In this document: piece by piece, positions 26,897 through 35,393 of the stretch
How the letters are laid out: each line of letters starts with the position of its first letter
Numbering within the stretch: the stretch's first letter is position 1
Source of the DNA: Flavobacterium bizetiae
Lineage (GTDB): Bacteria > Bacteroidota > Bacteroidia > Flavobacteriales > Flavobacteriaceae
Assembly: GCF_902804475.1 (NCBI RefSeq)
Contig: NZ_CADCSU010000056.1
Location: forward strand, 1-46,056
Direction of reading: 5' to 3'
DNA length: 46,056 nucleotides
The notes under the pieces: model-generated
Seen by the model: only the letters and a program-made list of their open reading frames with translations
What the model was told of the DNA's origin: nothing
Database searches by the model: none
Made by a program: the position numbers and the translations under genes

Positions 26897-26947
26897 AGCT
26901 TCATAAGAACTTTTACGTTATAATTTCATTTCATACTTCCCAAAATC

Positions 26948-27050
26948 TTGTCATTCCGAGGAACGAGGAATCTCCGCGAGTAACTCTGTTCAAATAAGCC
27001 AATCTTTGTCGAGTTTCTAGTGTGATTTCTCCCTTTGGTGGAAATGACAA
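26948..27050. repeat. Short TTGTCATTYC terminal-inverted-repeat element
   Basis: Begins TTGTCATTCCGAGGAACGAG and ends GGTGGAAATGACAA; the ends are inverted over the outer bases. The right ~50 nt (GCCAATCTTTGTCGAG, TGTGATTTCTCC, AATGACAAACTG) match the right end of the larger element at 35075-35327, and similarity continues outward (GGTTACTTT). The 495-nt gap also holds a CTGCTGGATCTGCAAAATCT word near 27094-27113 that resembles other flavobacterial intergenic repeats. Confidence 0.65.
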
Positions 27051-27171
27051 ACTGCATGGTTACTTTGTCTTAAAATTAAAATCTCATACAAAAAATAAAT
27101 CTGCTGGATCTGCAAAATCTGCGAGAAATTAAATTCCATTTTATTTATCTTTACTCTCAAAATAATTTTAA

Positions 27172-27660
27172 ATGGAATCAAAAAACAACATACAAAAACA
27201 CGCAATTGTTGCTGGGATTTTTGTGACCTCTTTTTTTCCACTTTTAATTTTTTCCGAAAGCTATTTCATTTTCCAATGTATACAAATATGCAATTTCGGT
27301 ATGTTTTGGAATCCAATTTTCTGGGGTATTATGTTTCCATTATTTATAGTTTTTCTATTTTGGATTACGGCTAAAAAAATAAGCCCATCATTAAATCAAA
27401 TACGTTATTTCAAAGCTTGTTCCCAATTTTCTTTTGGAGTAAGTTTAAAAATTATAATCGCTCTTTTTACCATATATGCTGTTGGATTATTCGTAAACGG
27501 AATTTCATCAGTATTTAACGCACAAATTCCTTATCAAATTTTATTTTCAATACTGATGATTTTATTCTTATCATTTATATTAATGATTATAACTTTTATA
27601 AGCAGTTTAATAATTGTAAAAGCGAGCCAAAGCAACCAATATTTAAATCAAACAAAATGA
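27172..27660 (+). CDS. Small four-helix integral membrane protein
   Basis: A 162-residue membrane protein of no recognised family. Hydrophobic segments fall at about 12-32, 44-65, 87-110 and 120-148, with little soluble sequence between. The stop codon overlaps the purT start (ATGA), so the two are translationally coupled, which argues strongly that this is a real gene. TATCTTTA at 27146-27153 is a possible -7 box with one mismatch. The coupling does not by itself indicate a purine role. Confidence 0.7.
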   Translation: MESKNNIQKHAIVAGIFVTSFFPLLIFSESYFIFQCIQICNFGMFWNPIFWGIMFPLFIVFLFWITAKKISPSLNQIRYFKACSQFSFGVSLKIIIALFTIYAVGLFVNGISSVFNAQIPYQILFSILMILFLSFILMIITFISSLIIVKASQSNQYLNQTK

Positions 27661-28817
27661 AAATACTACTCCTCGGTTCAGGCGAATTAGGCAAAGAATT
27701 TGTCATTGCGGCACAACGAATCGGACAAACCATAATTGCAGTTGATAGTTACGAAAATGCTCCCGCAATGCAAGTTGCACACGGTTTTGAAGTCATCAAC
27801 ATGCTCGACGGCGAAGCTTTAGATAGAATTGTAGCCAAACACCAACCAGATTTTATAGTTCCAGAAATAGAGGCCATTCGTACCGAACGTTTTTACGATT
27901 ACGAAAAACAAGGCATCACCGTTGTTCCTTCAGCGAAAGCGGCAAACTTTACCATGAATCGCAAAGCAATTCGTGATTTAGCGTCAAAAGAATTAGGTTT
28001 AAAAACGGCCAAATATCAATACGCAACTTCTGCCGAAGAATTACAAAAAGCCGTTCAGGAAGTTGGAATTCCTTGCGTGGTAAAACCTTTAATGTCTTCG
28101 TCTGGAAAAGGACAATCGACTATAAAAACAGAAAGCGATATCGAAAAAGCATGGCAATATGCTGTTGCAGGTTCTCGTGGCGATGTTATCGAAGTTATTG
28201 TAGAAGCATTTGTAGATTTTAATTCAGAAATTACGCTTTTAACGATTACTCAAAATAATAATCCAACCTTATTTTGTGCGCCAATTGGTCACAGACAAGA
28301 ACGTGGCGATTATCAGGAAAGCTGGCAACCCGCTTTAGTTTCAGAAAAAGATTTATATGAAGCCCAAGATATGGCCGAAAAAATTACTGAAGCGCTTGGC
28401 GGAGCCGGACTTTTTGGAGTTGAATTTTTCCTAACCAACGATGGCGTTTATTTCTCTGAACTTTCTCCGCGTCCACATGATACCGGAATGGTAACTTTGG
28501 CCGGAACACAGAATTTCAATGAATTCGAATTGCATTTACGTGCTATTTTAAGCCTTCCTATTTTCGAAATCATTCTTGAAAAAGCCGGAGCAAGTGCCGT
28601 AATTTTAGCATCAGAAGATTCTACAAACCCTACTTTTACCGGAATCGAAAAAGTAGCTGCTTTACCAAAAACCGATTTCAGAATCTTCGGAAAACCAACT
28701 TCAAGACCTTATCGCCGAATGGGAGTTGTATTAAGTCATGACTCATTAGCCACTCCAATAGAAGAAATTGTAGAACGCGCCAAAGAAACTTCAAAATTAA
28801 TAACCGTAAACTCTTAA
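27657..28817 (+). CDS. purT: Formate-dependent phosphoribosylglycinamide formyltransferase
   Basis: An ATP-grasp enzyme that makes formyl-GAR from GAR, ATP and formate, the folate-independent third step of purine synthesis. It is 386 residues, close to the usual ~392. The N-terminal domain begins [40 protein letters not shown] precedes the ATP-grasp core ([17 protein letters not shown]). [15 protein letters not shown] is the PurT-specific segment, and [20 protein letters not shown] plus [20 protein letters not shown] complete the metal site. It overlaps the preceding membrane-protein gene by 4 nt and is followed after 2 nt by the DUF6370 gene. Confidence 0.97.
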   Translation: MKILLLGSGELGKEFVIAAQRIGQTIIAVDSYENAPAMQVAHGFEVINMLDGEALDRIVAKHQPDFIVPEIEAIRTERFYDYEKQGITVVPSAKAANFTMNRKAIRDLASKELGLKTAKYQYATSAEELQKAVQEVGIPCVVKPLMSSSGKGQSTIKTESDIEKAWQYAVAGSRGDVIEVIVEAFVDFNSEITLLTITQNNNPTLFCAPIGHRQERGDYQESWQPALVSEKDLYEAQDMAEKITEALGGAGLFGVEFFLTNDGVYFSELSPRPHDTGMVTLAGTQNFNEFELHLRAILSLPIFEIILEKAGASAVILASEDSTNPTFTGIEKVAALPKTDFRIFGKPTSRPYRRMGVVLSHDSLATPIEEIVERAKETSKLITVNS

Positions 28818-28819
28818 AA

Positions 28820-29137
28820 ATGAAAAAAGCATTATTTATATTCTTCCTATTTGTTGGAATCGCAACTCAGGCTCAGGATAAAAAAACAACCGAAAAACCT
28901 CAAATCGTAGAAACTGCTTGTGGCGAATGTCAATTTGGAATGAAAGGTAAAAGTTGTGATTTAGCCGTTCGCATTGATGGAAAACCTTATTTCGTTGACG
29001 GAACCACAATCGACGAACATGGCGACGCTCATGCCGAAGATGGTTTTTGCAATAAAATCCGTAAAGCTTCAGTAACCGGAAAAGTAGTCAACAACCGTTT
29101 TAAAGCCACTTCATTCACTTTGATAAAAGAACAATAA
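28820..29137 (+). CDS. DUF6370 family small secreted protein
   Basis: A 105-residue protein with a signal peptide at about 1-18 (ending ATQAQ). The mature part has the conserved cysteine signature ETACGECQFGMKGKSC, then DLAVRIDGKPYFVDG, an acidic and histidine-rich loop (DEHGDAHAEDGFC) and a short basic end. This matches the Bacteroidota DUF6370 family; function unknown. The cysteines and histidines suggest metal binding, which is inference. It sits 2 nt after purT, and its stop overlaps the start of the Crp/Fnr gene by 1 nt (TAATG). Confidence 0.85.
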   Translation: MKKALFIFFLFVGIATQAQDKKTTEKPQIVETACGECQFGMKGKSCDLAVRIDGKPYFVDGTTIDEHGDAHAEDGFCNKIRKASVTGKVVNNRFKATSFTLIKEQ

Positions 29138-29712
29138 TGGAGTTAATTCTTGAAAATATTGCCAAACACGTTTCGTTAACACCAGAAGAACAAGCTCTTT
29201 TTTTATCAAAAACCGAAAAGCATACTTATAAAGCCAAAACCATTTTACTAAGCGCCGGAGAAGTTTGTAAACATTCTTACTTTGTCAATTCCGGAATTTT
29301 AAGAAGCTTCAATATCAACGATAATATCGTAGAACATGTTCTGTCATTTGCCTGTCAGGGTTGGTGGATCAGCGATATGTACAGCTATTTTTCACAAAAA
29401 CCAGGACAGCTTTTTATAGAAGTTTTAGAAGATGCAGAATTAATTTCTTTGTCTAAAGAAAACCAGGAACAATTGTTTCACGAGATTCCTAAATTAGAAC
29501 GTTTTTTCAGGATATTAATAGAGAATTCATTAGTTGCCAATCAACAGCGATTAATGGACAATTTAAGTTTACCAGCCGAAGAACGTTTCGATAAATTCTG
29601 TAAAAAATACGGGACTTTAGTTCATAAAGTTCCTCAAAAACAAATCGCCTCTTTCATTGGTGTAACACCAGAATTCTTCAGCAAAATGAAAGCACGGCTT
29701 TTGAAGAAATAG
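29137..29712 (+). CDS. Crp/Fnr family transcriptional regulator
   Basis: A 191-residue regulator with an N-terminal cyclic-nucleotide-binding-like beta barrel (about 20-115, KTILLSAGEVCKHSYFVNSG) and a C-terminal helix-turn-helix (PQKQIASFIGVTPEFFSKMK, about 167-186). It lacks the Fnr iron-sulfur cysteines. It resembles the short Bacteroidota Crp-like regulators that carry LPAEERFDKFCKKYG-type linkers. It is the last gene of a four-gene overlapping cluster and may control it. Its ligand and targets are unknown. Confidence 0.92.
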   Translation: MELILENIAKHVSLTPEEQALFLSKTEKHTYKAKTILLSAGEVCKHSYFVNSGILRSFNINDNIVEHVLSFACQGWWISDMYSYFSQKPGQLFIEVLEDAELISLSKENQEQLFHEIPKLERFFRILIENSLVANQQRLMDNLSLPAEERFDKFCKKYGTLVHKVPQKQIASFIGVTPEFFSKMKARLLKK

Positions 29713-29890
29713 TTTTTTTGCCACTCCCGATAACTATCGGGATTCGCAGATTAAAGGGATTAAAAAAATGTTGCCACGAATTACACAAATTTCCACTAAT
29801 AAAATTGGTTTAAAATTGAAAATAAAATTCGTGGAAATTTGTGTAATTCGTGGCTAAAAAAATCATTTTAATCCGTGAAATCTGTGGCAA
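29713..29890. repeat. Nested inverted repeat of GCCACGAATT and GCAGATT words
   Basis: The inner arms 29773-29796 and 29831-29854 are 24-nt perfect reverse complements (starting GCCACGAATTACAC). Outside them, GCAGATTAAAGGGATTAAAA on the left matches the reverse complement of the right flank ending CCGTGAAATCTGTGGC. A separate small hairpin CCCGATA-AC-TATCGGG lies at 29725-29740. The structure fills the gap after the Crp/Fnr gene. Confidence 0.8.
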
Positions 29891-29902
29891 AAACAAAAAA
29901 CA

Positions 29903-29930
29903 AAAAAGCCAGTTAATAAACTGGCTTTTT
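29903..29930. terminator. Terminator between Crp/Fnr gene and aceA
   Basis: A perfect 12-bp stem (AAAAAGCCAGTT with AACTGGCTTTTT) with loop AATA, flanked by A and T tracts on the two sides. It lies 8 nt after the aceA stop and can serve both converging transcripts. Confidence 0.85.
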
Positions 29931-29938
29931 CTTTTGAA

Positions 29939-31219
29939 TTAAAATTGCTCAACCTCTGTAGAATGTTCCATCGCCGTTATCGTTGATTTCCCTATCATCA
30001 CCGTATTCTGAACAGCATCGAAATAAGAAGTTCCTACGAACGCCTGATGTTTTACCGCTCTGAATCCGCTATTCTGTAAAGCGAATTCTCTTTCCTGCAA
30101 TTCAGAATATCCTGCCATTCCGCGTTCTTTATACGCTTTAGACAATTCGAACATACTCGTATTCAAAGCATGGAATCCTGCCAAAGTAATGAACTGGAAT
30201 TTATATCCCATCGCAGCCAAATCTTCTCTGAATGTTTCCATTTCAGCAACTGATAATTTTGCCGCCCAGTTAAATGATGGTGAACAATTGTAAGCCAACA
30301 TTTTATCCGGGAATTCTTTTTTCATGGCATCAGCAAACTTTTTAGCATAAACTAAATCCGGATTACTGGTTTCCATCCAAATTAAATCAGCGTAAGGCGC
30401 ATAACTTAAACCTCGTGCGATTCCCTGATCGATTCCGCTATTTACGTAGAAGAAACCTTCATTTGTTTTTTCGCCAGTTATAAATTTAGCATCTCTTGGG
30501 TCTGCATCGCTGGTCAATAAATTAGCCGCATCCGCATCTGTTCTTGCCACAATAAGTGTTGAAACTCCCATAACATCAGATGCTAAACGAGCTGCAATCA
30601 ATTTATTAATTGCTTCTTGCGTTGGAACCAAAACTTTCCCACCTAAATGTCCGCATTTTTTGGCGGAACTTAACTGATCTTCAAAATGAACTCCTGAAGC
30701 CCCCGCTTCAATCATTGATTTCATTAATTCGAAAGCATTTAAGTTTCCGCCAAAACCAGCTTCAGCATCCGCCACAATCGGAACTAAGTAATCTTTTTTA
30801 TCTTCAACCCCATTTACGGTCTGAATCTGATCAGCACGTAACAAAGCATTATTTATTTTCTTTACCACCATAGGCACACTGTTTACCGGATAAAGCGATT
30901 GGTCAGGATACATTTCTCCCGCCAGATTTGCATCAGCAGCAACTTGCCAACCGCTCAAATAAATCGCTTCCAAACCAGCATCGACTTCCTGAATCGCCTG
31001 ATTTCCTGTCAACGCGCCCAAACCAGCAACATAATCCTGACTTTTTAACTTTCTCCATAATTTTTGCGCTCCCATTTTGGCAATAGAATGCTCAATTTGA
31101 TACGATCCCTGAAGCGTCACTACTTCTGTAGCGGTATAAGGACGTTCAACACCTTTCCATCTTGGGTTCGTAATCCAATCGTTAATCAATTCCTGAATTC
31201 TGTCTTCTGTTGTTTTCAT
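29939..31219 (-). CDS. aceA: Isocitrate lyase
   Basis: Cleaves isocitrate to glyoxylate and succinate, the first step of the glyoxylate bypass, in the cytosol. From the ATG at 31219 it is 426 residues. An in-frame upstream ATG at 31261 would add 14 residues without family similarity. The catalytic Cys189 is in [24 protein letters not shown] and VHFEDQL hold the metal-binding region. [14 protein letters not shown] and [11 protein letters not shown] complete the active site. It follows aceB on the same strand with an 89-nt gap, and both are divergent from a RamB-like regulator. Confidence 0.97.
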   Translation of the reverse strand: MKTTEDRIQELINDWITNPRWKGVERPYTATEVVTLQGSYQIEHSIAKMGAQKLWRKLKSQDYVAGLGALTGNQAIQEVDAGLEAIYLSGWQVAADANLAGEMYPDQSLYPVNSVPMVVKKINNALLRADQIQTVNGVEDKKDYLVPIVADAEAGFGGNLNAFELMKSMIEAGASGVHFEDQLSSAKKCGHLGGKVLVPTQEAINKLIAARLASDVMGVSTLIVARTDADAANLLTSDADPRDAKFITGEKTNEGFFYVNSGIDQGIARGLSYAPYADLIWMETSNPDLVYAKKFADAMKKEFPDKMLAYNCSPSFNWAAKLSVAEMETFREDLAAMGYKFQFITLAGFHALNTSMFELSKAYKERGMAGYSELQEREFALQNSGFRAVKHQAFVGTSYFDAVQNTVMIGKSTITAMEHSTEVEQF

Positions 31220-31261
31220 AAATAGTTTAGTTAAAGTGGTTAGTAAAAGCATTTCATTCAA

Positions 31262-31358
31262 TTAAAAATTGAGAATTAAAAATTAAAAAGCGGTGTTATT
31301 TACTAAAATTATGCGCAAAAAATATTTTTAATTTTTAATTCTAAATTTTTAATTTTTA
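31262..31358. repeat. Inverted A/T-rich repeat spanning the aceB end
   Basis: The plus-strand word ATTGAGAATTAAAAATTAAA (within 31262-31290) recurs inverted at about 31322-31358, where it encodes the last residues of AceB. The two arms could form a long A/U hairpin in the aceB-aceA transcript. Confidence 0.6.
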
Positions 31359-32958
31359 ATAAATATTTGTAGCACGGAATCGTTAAAAAATCAACGAAAT
31401 CTGGATTTACAACCAATCTTTCTAAGACTTTTTCAGCAAGAGGAAATTGACGTTTTTCGTGATTTTCCTCGCCTAATTCGTCTTTGATTTTTTTAAATTC
31501 GTCTAAGGCCAATTCATGATAATAAGCCAAATCTAATTTTCGTCCATTATCTAAAAGCACTTTATTTTGAAGCCATTGCCACAATTGCGATCTCGAAATT
31601 TCGGCCGTTGCCGAATCTTCCATTAAATTATGTAATGCCGCTGCGCCTTGTCCGTTAAGCCATGAAGCCAGATATAAAACTCCAACGTTGATATTTTTTC
31701 GAACACCATTTTCAGTGATGATTCCAATTGGTGGTTCAATTAGATCTGCCTCTGTAATTTTTCGATGTTCTCTTTTTATATGAATCTGGTTTGGAGTTGG
31801 CATTCCTTTATCAAAAATTTCTTTTGCAATGGCAACCAAATCCGGATGTGCTACCCAGGTTCCATCATGACCATTTTTTACTTCACGTTCTTTATCGGTT
31901 TTTACTTTTGCAAAAGCTATTGCATTGGCTTCTTCATTATTCCGAATCGGAATTTGAGCTGCCATTCCGCCAATCGCATGAATACCTCTTTTATGACATC
32001 TTTGAATTACCAAATTTGAATAAGCGTTCATAAAAGGCGAAGTCATATTTACCTGATCGCGATCTGGAACAATGAATTTTGGATTTTTTCTAAACTTTTT
32101 GATATAGGAGAAAATATAATCCCAACGTCCGCAATTCAAGCCAACGATATGTTCTTTTAGTTCGTAAATGATTTCATCCAACTGAAAACTAGCGGTAATA
32201 GTCTCGATTAAAACCGTCACTTTTATTGTGCCTCTTTTCAGTTTTAAATAATCCTCGGTAAAATCAATTACAGTATTCCACCAACGCGCTTCGAGATAAT
32301 GTTCTAATTTCGGAATGTAGAAATACGGTCCTGAATTGTTTTCTAAAAGTCGTTTATGATTGTGAAAAACATACAAACCAAAATCTACCAAAGAACCCGA
32401 AACTTCATTTCCTTCTATCAAAACATGCTTTTCAGGCAAATGCAAACCTCTCGGACGTACAATTAGCGTTGCCGTTTTCTCATTTAAATGATAGGACTTT
32501 TGTTTTGCCAAATCGGTATAGGTAATTGTTTTGTTAACCGCATCGATTAAATTCATTTGCCCGTCCATCAAATTTTGCCAGGTTGGCGAAGTACTATCTT
32601 CAAAATCGGCCATAAAGGTTTTGGCACCAGAATTTAAAGCATTGATAATCATTTTACGATCAACAGGCCCGGTGATTTCTACTCTTCTGTCCAGTAAATC
32701 TTTTGGGATTTCTCCAGCTGTCCAATTACCTTCTCTGACACTTTTTGTTTCCGGAGTAAAAACCGGCATGACGCCCTGATCAAAAGCAGTTTGTTTTTGT
32801 TCGCGTTGTAACAATAACAGTTTTCGTTGCGATTCGAATTTTCGATGCAAATCGGTGATAAAAACAATTGCTTCTTCTGTCCAGATCTTTGGATAAGAAA
32901 GCTTCTTTTCGGCTAAAAATTCCATTGCCGTCTCGGTAATTTCTAATTGGTTTTTCAT
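31309..32958 (-). CDS. aceB: Malate synthase (type A)
   Basis: Condenses glyoxylate with acetyl-CoA to give malate, the second glyoxylate-bypass enzyme. It is about 549 residues from the ATG at 32958; an ATG at 32979 would add seven. FMADFEDSTSPTWQNLMDGQ, LIVRPRGLHLPEKH, VTVLIETITASFQLDEI and LNCGRWDYIFSYIKKF are type A signatures, and DGTWVAHPDL lies in the CoA region. The usual C-terminus is reached at about LTIPCYKYL. The remaining ~15 residues (LKIKNLELKIKNIFCA) are encoded by a low-complexity A/T repeat and look like an acquired extension. It is first in the operon with aceA. Confidence 0.96.
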   Translation of the reverse strand: MKNQLEITETAMEFLAEKKLSYPKIWTEEAIVFITDLHRKFESQRKLLLLQREQKQTAFDQGVMPVFTPETKSVREGNWTAGEIPKDLLDRRVEITGPVDRKMIINALNSGAKTFMADFEDSTSPTWQNLMDGQMNLIDAVNKTITYTDLAKQKSYHLNEKTATLIVRPRGLHLPEKHVLIEGNEVSGSLVDFGLYVFHNHKRLLENNSGPYFYIPKLEHYLEARWWNTVIDFTEDYLKLKRGTIKVTVLIETITASFQLDEIIYELKEHIVGLNCGRWDYIFSYIKKFRKNPKFIVPDRDQVNMTSPFMNAYSNLVIQRCHKRGIHAIGGMAAQIPIRNNEEANAIAFAKVKTDKEREVKNGHDGTWVAHPDLVAIAKEIFDKGMPTPNQIHIKREHRKITEADLIEPPIGIITENGVRKNINVGVLYLASWLNGQGAAALHNLMEDSATAEISRSQLWQWLQNKVLLDNGRKLDLAYYHELALDEFKKIKDELGEENHEKRQFPLAEKVLERLVVNPDFVDFLTIPCYKYLLKIKNLELKIKNIFCA

Positions 32959-33056
32959 AGCTGTGGATTTTATTTTCATTAGTAAGAATCGAATAGCTTA
33001 TATCTTTTTTAAATTTTAAAAACACAACTACTTGATATCTAATAATTTCTACACCA

Positions 33057-33087
33057 CAATATTAGAAAAAAGTTTTTTACAAAACAA
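33057..33087 (-). promoter_or_regulatory. Probable aceBA promoter
   Basis: On the minus strand TTG (33087-33085), a 20-nt spacer and TAATATTG (33064-33057, one mismatch to TAnnTTTG). The -33 end touches the palindrome at 33087-33100. The leader to the aceB ATG at 32958 would be about 95 nt. Confidence 0.4.
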
Positions 33088-33100
33088 GCGAACGTTCGCT
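33087..33100. promoter_or_regulatory. Palindromic operator candidate between aceBA and regulator
   Basis: AGCGAACGTTCGCT is a perfect 14-nt palindrome with high G+C in an A+T-rich gap. It abuts the predicted aceB -33 box and lies 18 nt upstream of the regulator's -33 box, an expected place for an operator acting on both. Confidence 0.6.
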
Positions 33101-33118
33101 AAATATTAAAAATAATTT

Positions 33119-33150
33119 TTTGGCGATTATTTTTGAATTGATTATATTTG
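33119..33150 (+). promoter_or_regulatory. RamB-like regulator promoter (-33 and -7)
   Basis: TTTG at 33119-33122, a 20-nt spacer and TATATTTG at 33143-33150. Only four bases separate the -7 box from the ATG at 33155, predicting a leaderless transcript. Confidence 0.65.
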
Positions 33151-33154
33151 ATTT

Positions 33155-34636
33155 ATGGATATCGAAAAAGACTATATAAAGCTGATCTTTGGGCTAAAAC
33201 TCAAGCAAGTTCGCACCCAAAAAAATCTTTCACTTTTTGGCTTAGCCAAACTCACAAATCTTTCAAAATCATACTTAAATGAGATTGAAAAGGGAAAAAA
33301 ATATCCAAAAACAGATAAAATTTTACTGCTTTGTACGCATTTAGACATTCCTTACGATCAATTAGTGTCGTTAAAACTCGATAATAACCTCGCTCCGATT
33401 GGCGAAATCTTAAAGTCAGGAATTTTAAAAGAGATTCCGCTGGAGCTTTTCGGGATTCAGGAAGCTGATTTAATTGACATTATTGCCAATGCTCCGGCAA
33501 AAGTCAATGCGTTTATTAGTACGATTATCGAAATTGCACAGCATTACAATTTAAGCCGAGAAAGTTTCTTTCTGGCTGCTTTGCGTTCGTATCAGGAAGC
33601 GCACAGCAATTATTTTGAAGATCTTGAAGAGAAAGTAATTGCGTTTTCGAAGTCGTTTCAGATTAATCTGGATTCTAAAATTAGCATTGAAGAATTGCAA
33701 GCTATTCTAAAAGAAGAATACGAATACACTATAAAAGAAATTGTTTTTACAGACCAGGAAGCTTTGGGTGATTTGCGTTCGATTTATGTTCCTAAAAGCA
33801 AAACTTTATTGCTTTCTACAGAACTTGATGCACCGCAAAAAGCTTTTATTTTAGCCAAAGAAATTGCCTATAATTACCTAAACATTTCAGATCGACTACT
33901 GACTTTCAGTTGGATTAAGTTTGAAAATTTCGATCAGGTTTTACACAATTTTTACGCTTCTTATTTTGCCGGTGCTTTATTATTGCCGAGAAAATTAATT
34001 GTAGATAAAATCAATTCTTTCCTGGAAAATGAAAATCCAAAACCGGAAGCTTTTGTAGCATTAATAGAAAGCTTTGAAGTTTCGCCGGAATCGTTTTACC
34101 AGCGTTTAACCAATTTACTACCGAAAGATTTTCAGCTGAAAAACTTGTTCTTTTTAAGATTATCGCATCGGGTTGGTTCTGATGTTTATCAAATTAATAA
34201 AGAATTACATATTACGCATCAGCAGGAACCACACGCGAATGAAACCAACGAACATTATTGCAGAAGATGGGTTTCGGTTAAAACGATTGACGAAGCGATC
34301 AAACAAAATAAATCTCACTTTTTTGATGCTCAAATATCAAGTTACGCTAATAGCGGAAATGAATATTTGGTTTTCTCTTCGGCTACAAAAGATCCTTTTT
34401 CTGAAAATTACATCCGAAGTATTTCTGTGGGAATCTTAATTACTCCGGCAATGAAAAAGAAATTCAAATTTATTGAGGGCAAACCTTTGGTGAAACGAAT
34501 TGTGGGGGTTACTTGCGAGACTTGTGCCGTTCAGGATTGTCTCGAAAGAGCTGCGCCGCCAATTGTTTTAGAAAGAAAAAAACGTCATGAGAATACCGAT
34601 GCAGTTGTACAACAGTTTATAAGTCAATATAGTTAA
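33155..34636 (+). CDS. RamB-like XRE regulator of acetate/glyoxylate genes
   Basis: A 493-residue regulator with an N-terminal XRE helix-turn-helix (about 13-67, QKNLSLFGLAKLTNLSKSYL), a central ImmA/IrrE-like domain and a C-terminal DUF2083 domain. This is the architecture of actinobacterial RamB, which controls acetate and glyoxylate-cycle genes. The central domain has AKEIAYNYL in place of the HExxH protease motif, so it should not cleave proteins. The C-terminal cysteine set TCETCAVQDCLERAAPP (Cys453, 456, 461) may bind metal. It is divergent from aceBA, the expected target; that link is by analogy and context. A small secreted-protein gene follows after 5 nt. Confidence 0.9.
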   Translation: MDIEKDYIKLIFGLKLKQVRTQKNLSLFGLAKLTNLSKSYLNEIEKGKKYPKTDKILLLCTHLDIPYDQLVSLKLDNNLAPIGEILKSGILKEIPLELFGIQEADLIDIIANAPAKVNAFISTIIEIAQHYNLSRESFFLAALRSYQEAHSNYFEDLEEKVIAFSKSFQINLDSKISIEELQAILKEEYEYTIKEIVFTDQEALGDLRSIYVPKSKTLLLSTELDAPQKAFILAKEIAYNYLNISDRLLTFSWIKFENFDQVLHNFYASYFAGALLLPRKLIVDKINSFLENENPKPEAFVALIESFEVSPESFYQRLTNLLPKDFQLKNLFFLRLSHRVGSDVYQINKELHITHQQEPHANETNEHYCRRWVSVKTIDEAIKQNKSHFFDAQISSYANSGNEYLVFSSATKDPFSENYIRSISVGILITPAMKKKFKFIEGKPLVKRIVGVTCETCAVQDCLERAAPPIVLERKKRHENTDAVVQQFISQYS

Positions 34637-34641
34637 GCACC

Positions 34642-35001
34642 ATGAAATATTTTACTTTAATACTAACATTACTTTCTATTAATTTAGTCCAGAAAACGGA
34701 AAAGCTCACTGGTCGTTATAATTATTTAATCGAAGACAACAATTCCTACCTTCAAAAGGACAAAATCACTTTTAATGATAGTGTTTTTGCTTTTGATAAT
34801 AAGTATCTGCCAAAAGGAAAAATTTCGTATGGCAACGTAATACTATTGGACAATTTTATCAATACTGACTTAATTATAAGTATCCCAAAAGACCAAATTA
34901 AAAAAGACACTATTCCGTTTTTCATGCATGATAAGCAAAGTTCGGCTGCGAATTATCTTGATGAAGTTGTTGGAAAAGGGATATTGATTAGGATTAAATA
35001 A
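34642..35001 (+). CDS. Small exported protein of unknown function
   Basis: A 119-residue protein starting 5 nt after the regulator stop and probably co-transcribed. The N-terminus MKYFTLILTLLSINLVQ looks like a signal peptide without a lipobox. The remainder is beta-strand-like, with GRYNYLIEDNNSYLQKDKIT and YGNVILLDNFINTDLIISIP. I recognise no family. No repeat or regulatory role is visible. It is included because of spacing, start context and normal codon use. Confidence 0.6.
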   Translation: MKYFTLILTLLSINLVQKTEKLTGRYNYLIEDNNSYLQKDKITFNDSVFAFDNKYLPKGKISYGNVILLDNFINTDLIISIPKDQIKKDTIPFFMHDKQSSAANYLDEVVGKGILIRIK

Positions 35002-35074
35002 TTCAGTTTTTAATAATCTCGCAAAGTCGCGAAGTCGCAAAGTTTTATTGCTCTTTTTGAAATTAACCACAATC

Positions 35075-35327
35075 TTGTCATCTCGACGGAGGAGAGATCA
35101 CACTAGAAACTCCGATCCAATAATCGCCAATATTTGTCGATTATGATTGCGTAGAATGGATTGATCCCGAAGCTTCGGGACATCCCTACAACATAATTCG
35201 TTCCTCTGGAACTTTTATGCAAATTGCATTTCTTCTAAAAATAAAACTTCTCATTTAGCCCCGATAGAAACGAATCGCCAATCTTTGTCGAGCCACTTGT
35301 GTGATCTCTCCTTCGTCGAGATGACAA
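35075..35327. repeat. MITE-like element with 29-nt terminal inverted repeats
   Basis: The ends 35075-35103 and 35299-35327 are reverse complements at 28 of 29 positions (starting TTGTCATCTCGACG). Inside, AATCGCCAATATTTGTCGA (35122) is repeated directly as AATCGCCAATCTTTGTCGA (35273), and TCCCGAAGCTTCGGGA is a 16-nt perfect palindrome (35166-35181). No coding frame is evident. Confidence 0.75.
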
Positions 35328-35393
35328 ACTGTGCGGTTACTTTATTTATTAAGCTGTACATACAGCGACTTATGAAAATAAAACTTCTAATCT

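Noticed and set aside
26803..26997. 64-residue plus-strand ORF
   Set aside because: It consists of repeat copy B and the start of the inverted-repeat element; no coding character.
27017..27241. 74-residue minus-strand ORF
   Set aside because: It covers repeat sequence and overlaps the start of the better supported membrane-protein gene at 27172.
33155..34636. ImmA/IrrE domain as an active protease
   Set aside because: The HExxH motif is replaced by AKEIAYNYL, so cleavage activity is not expected.
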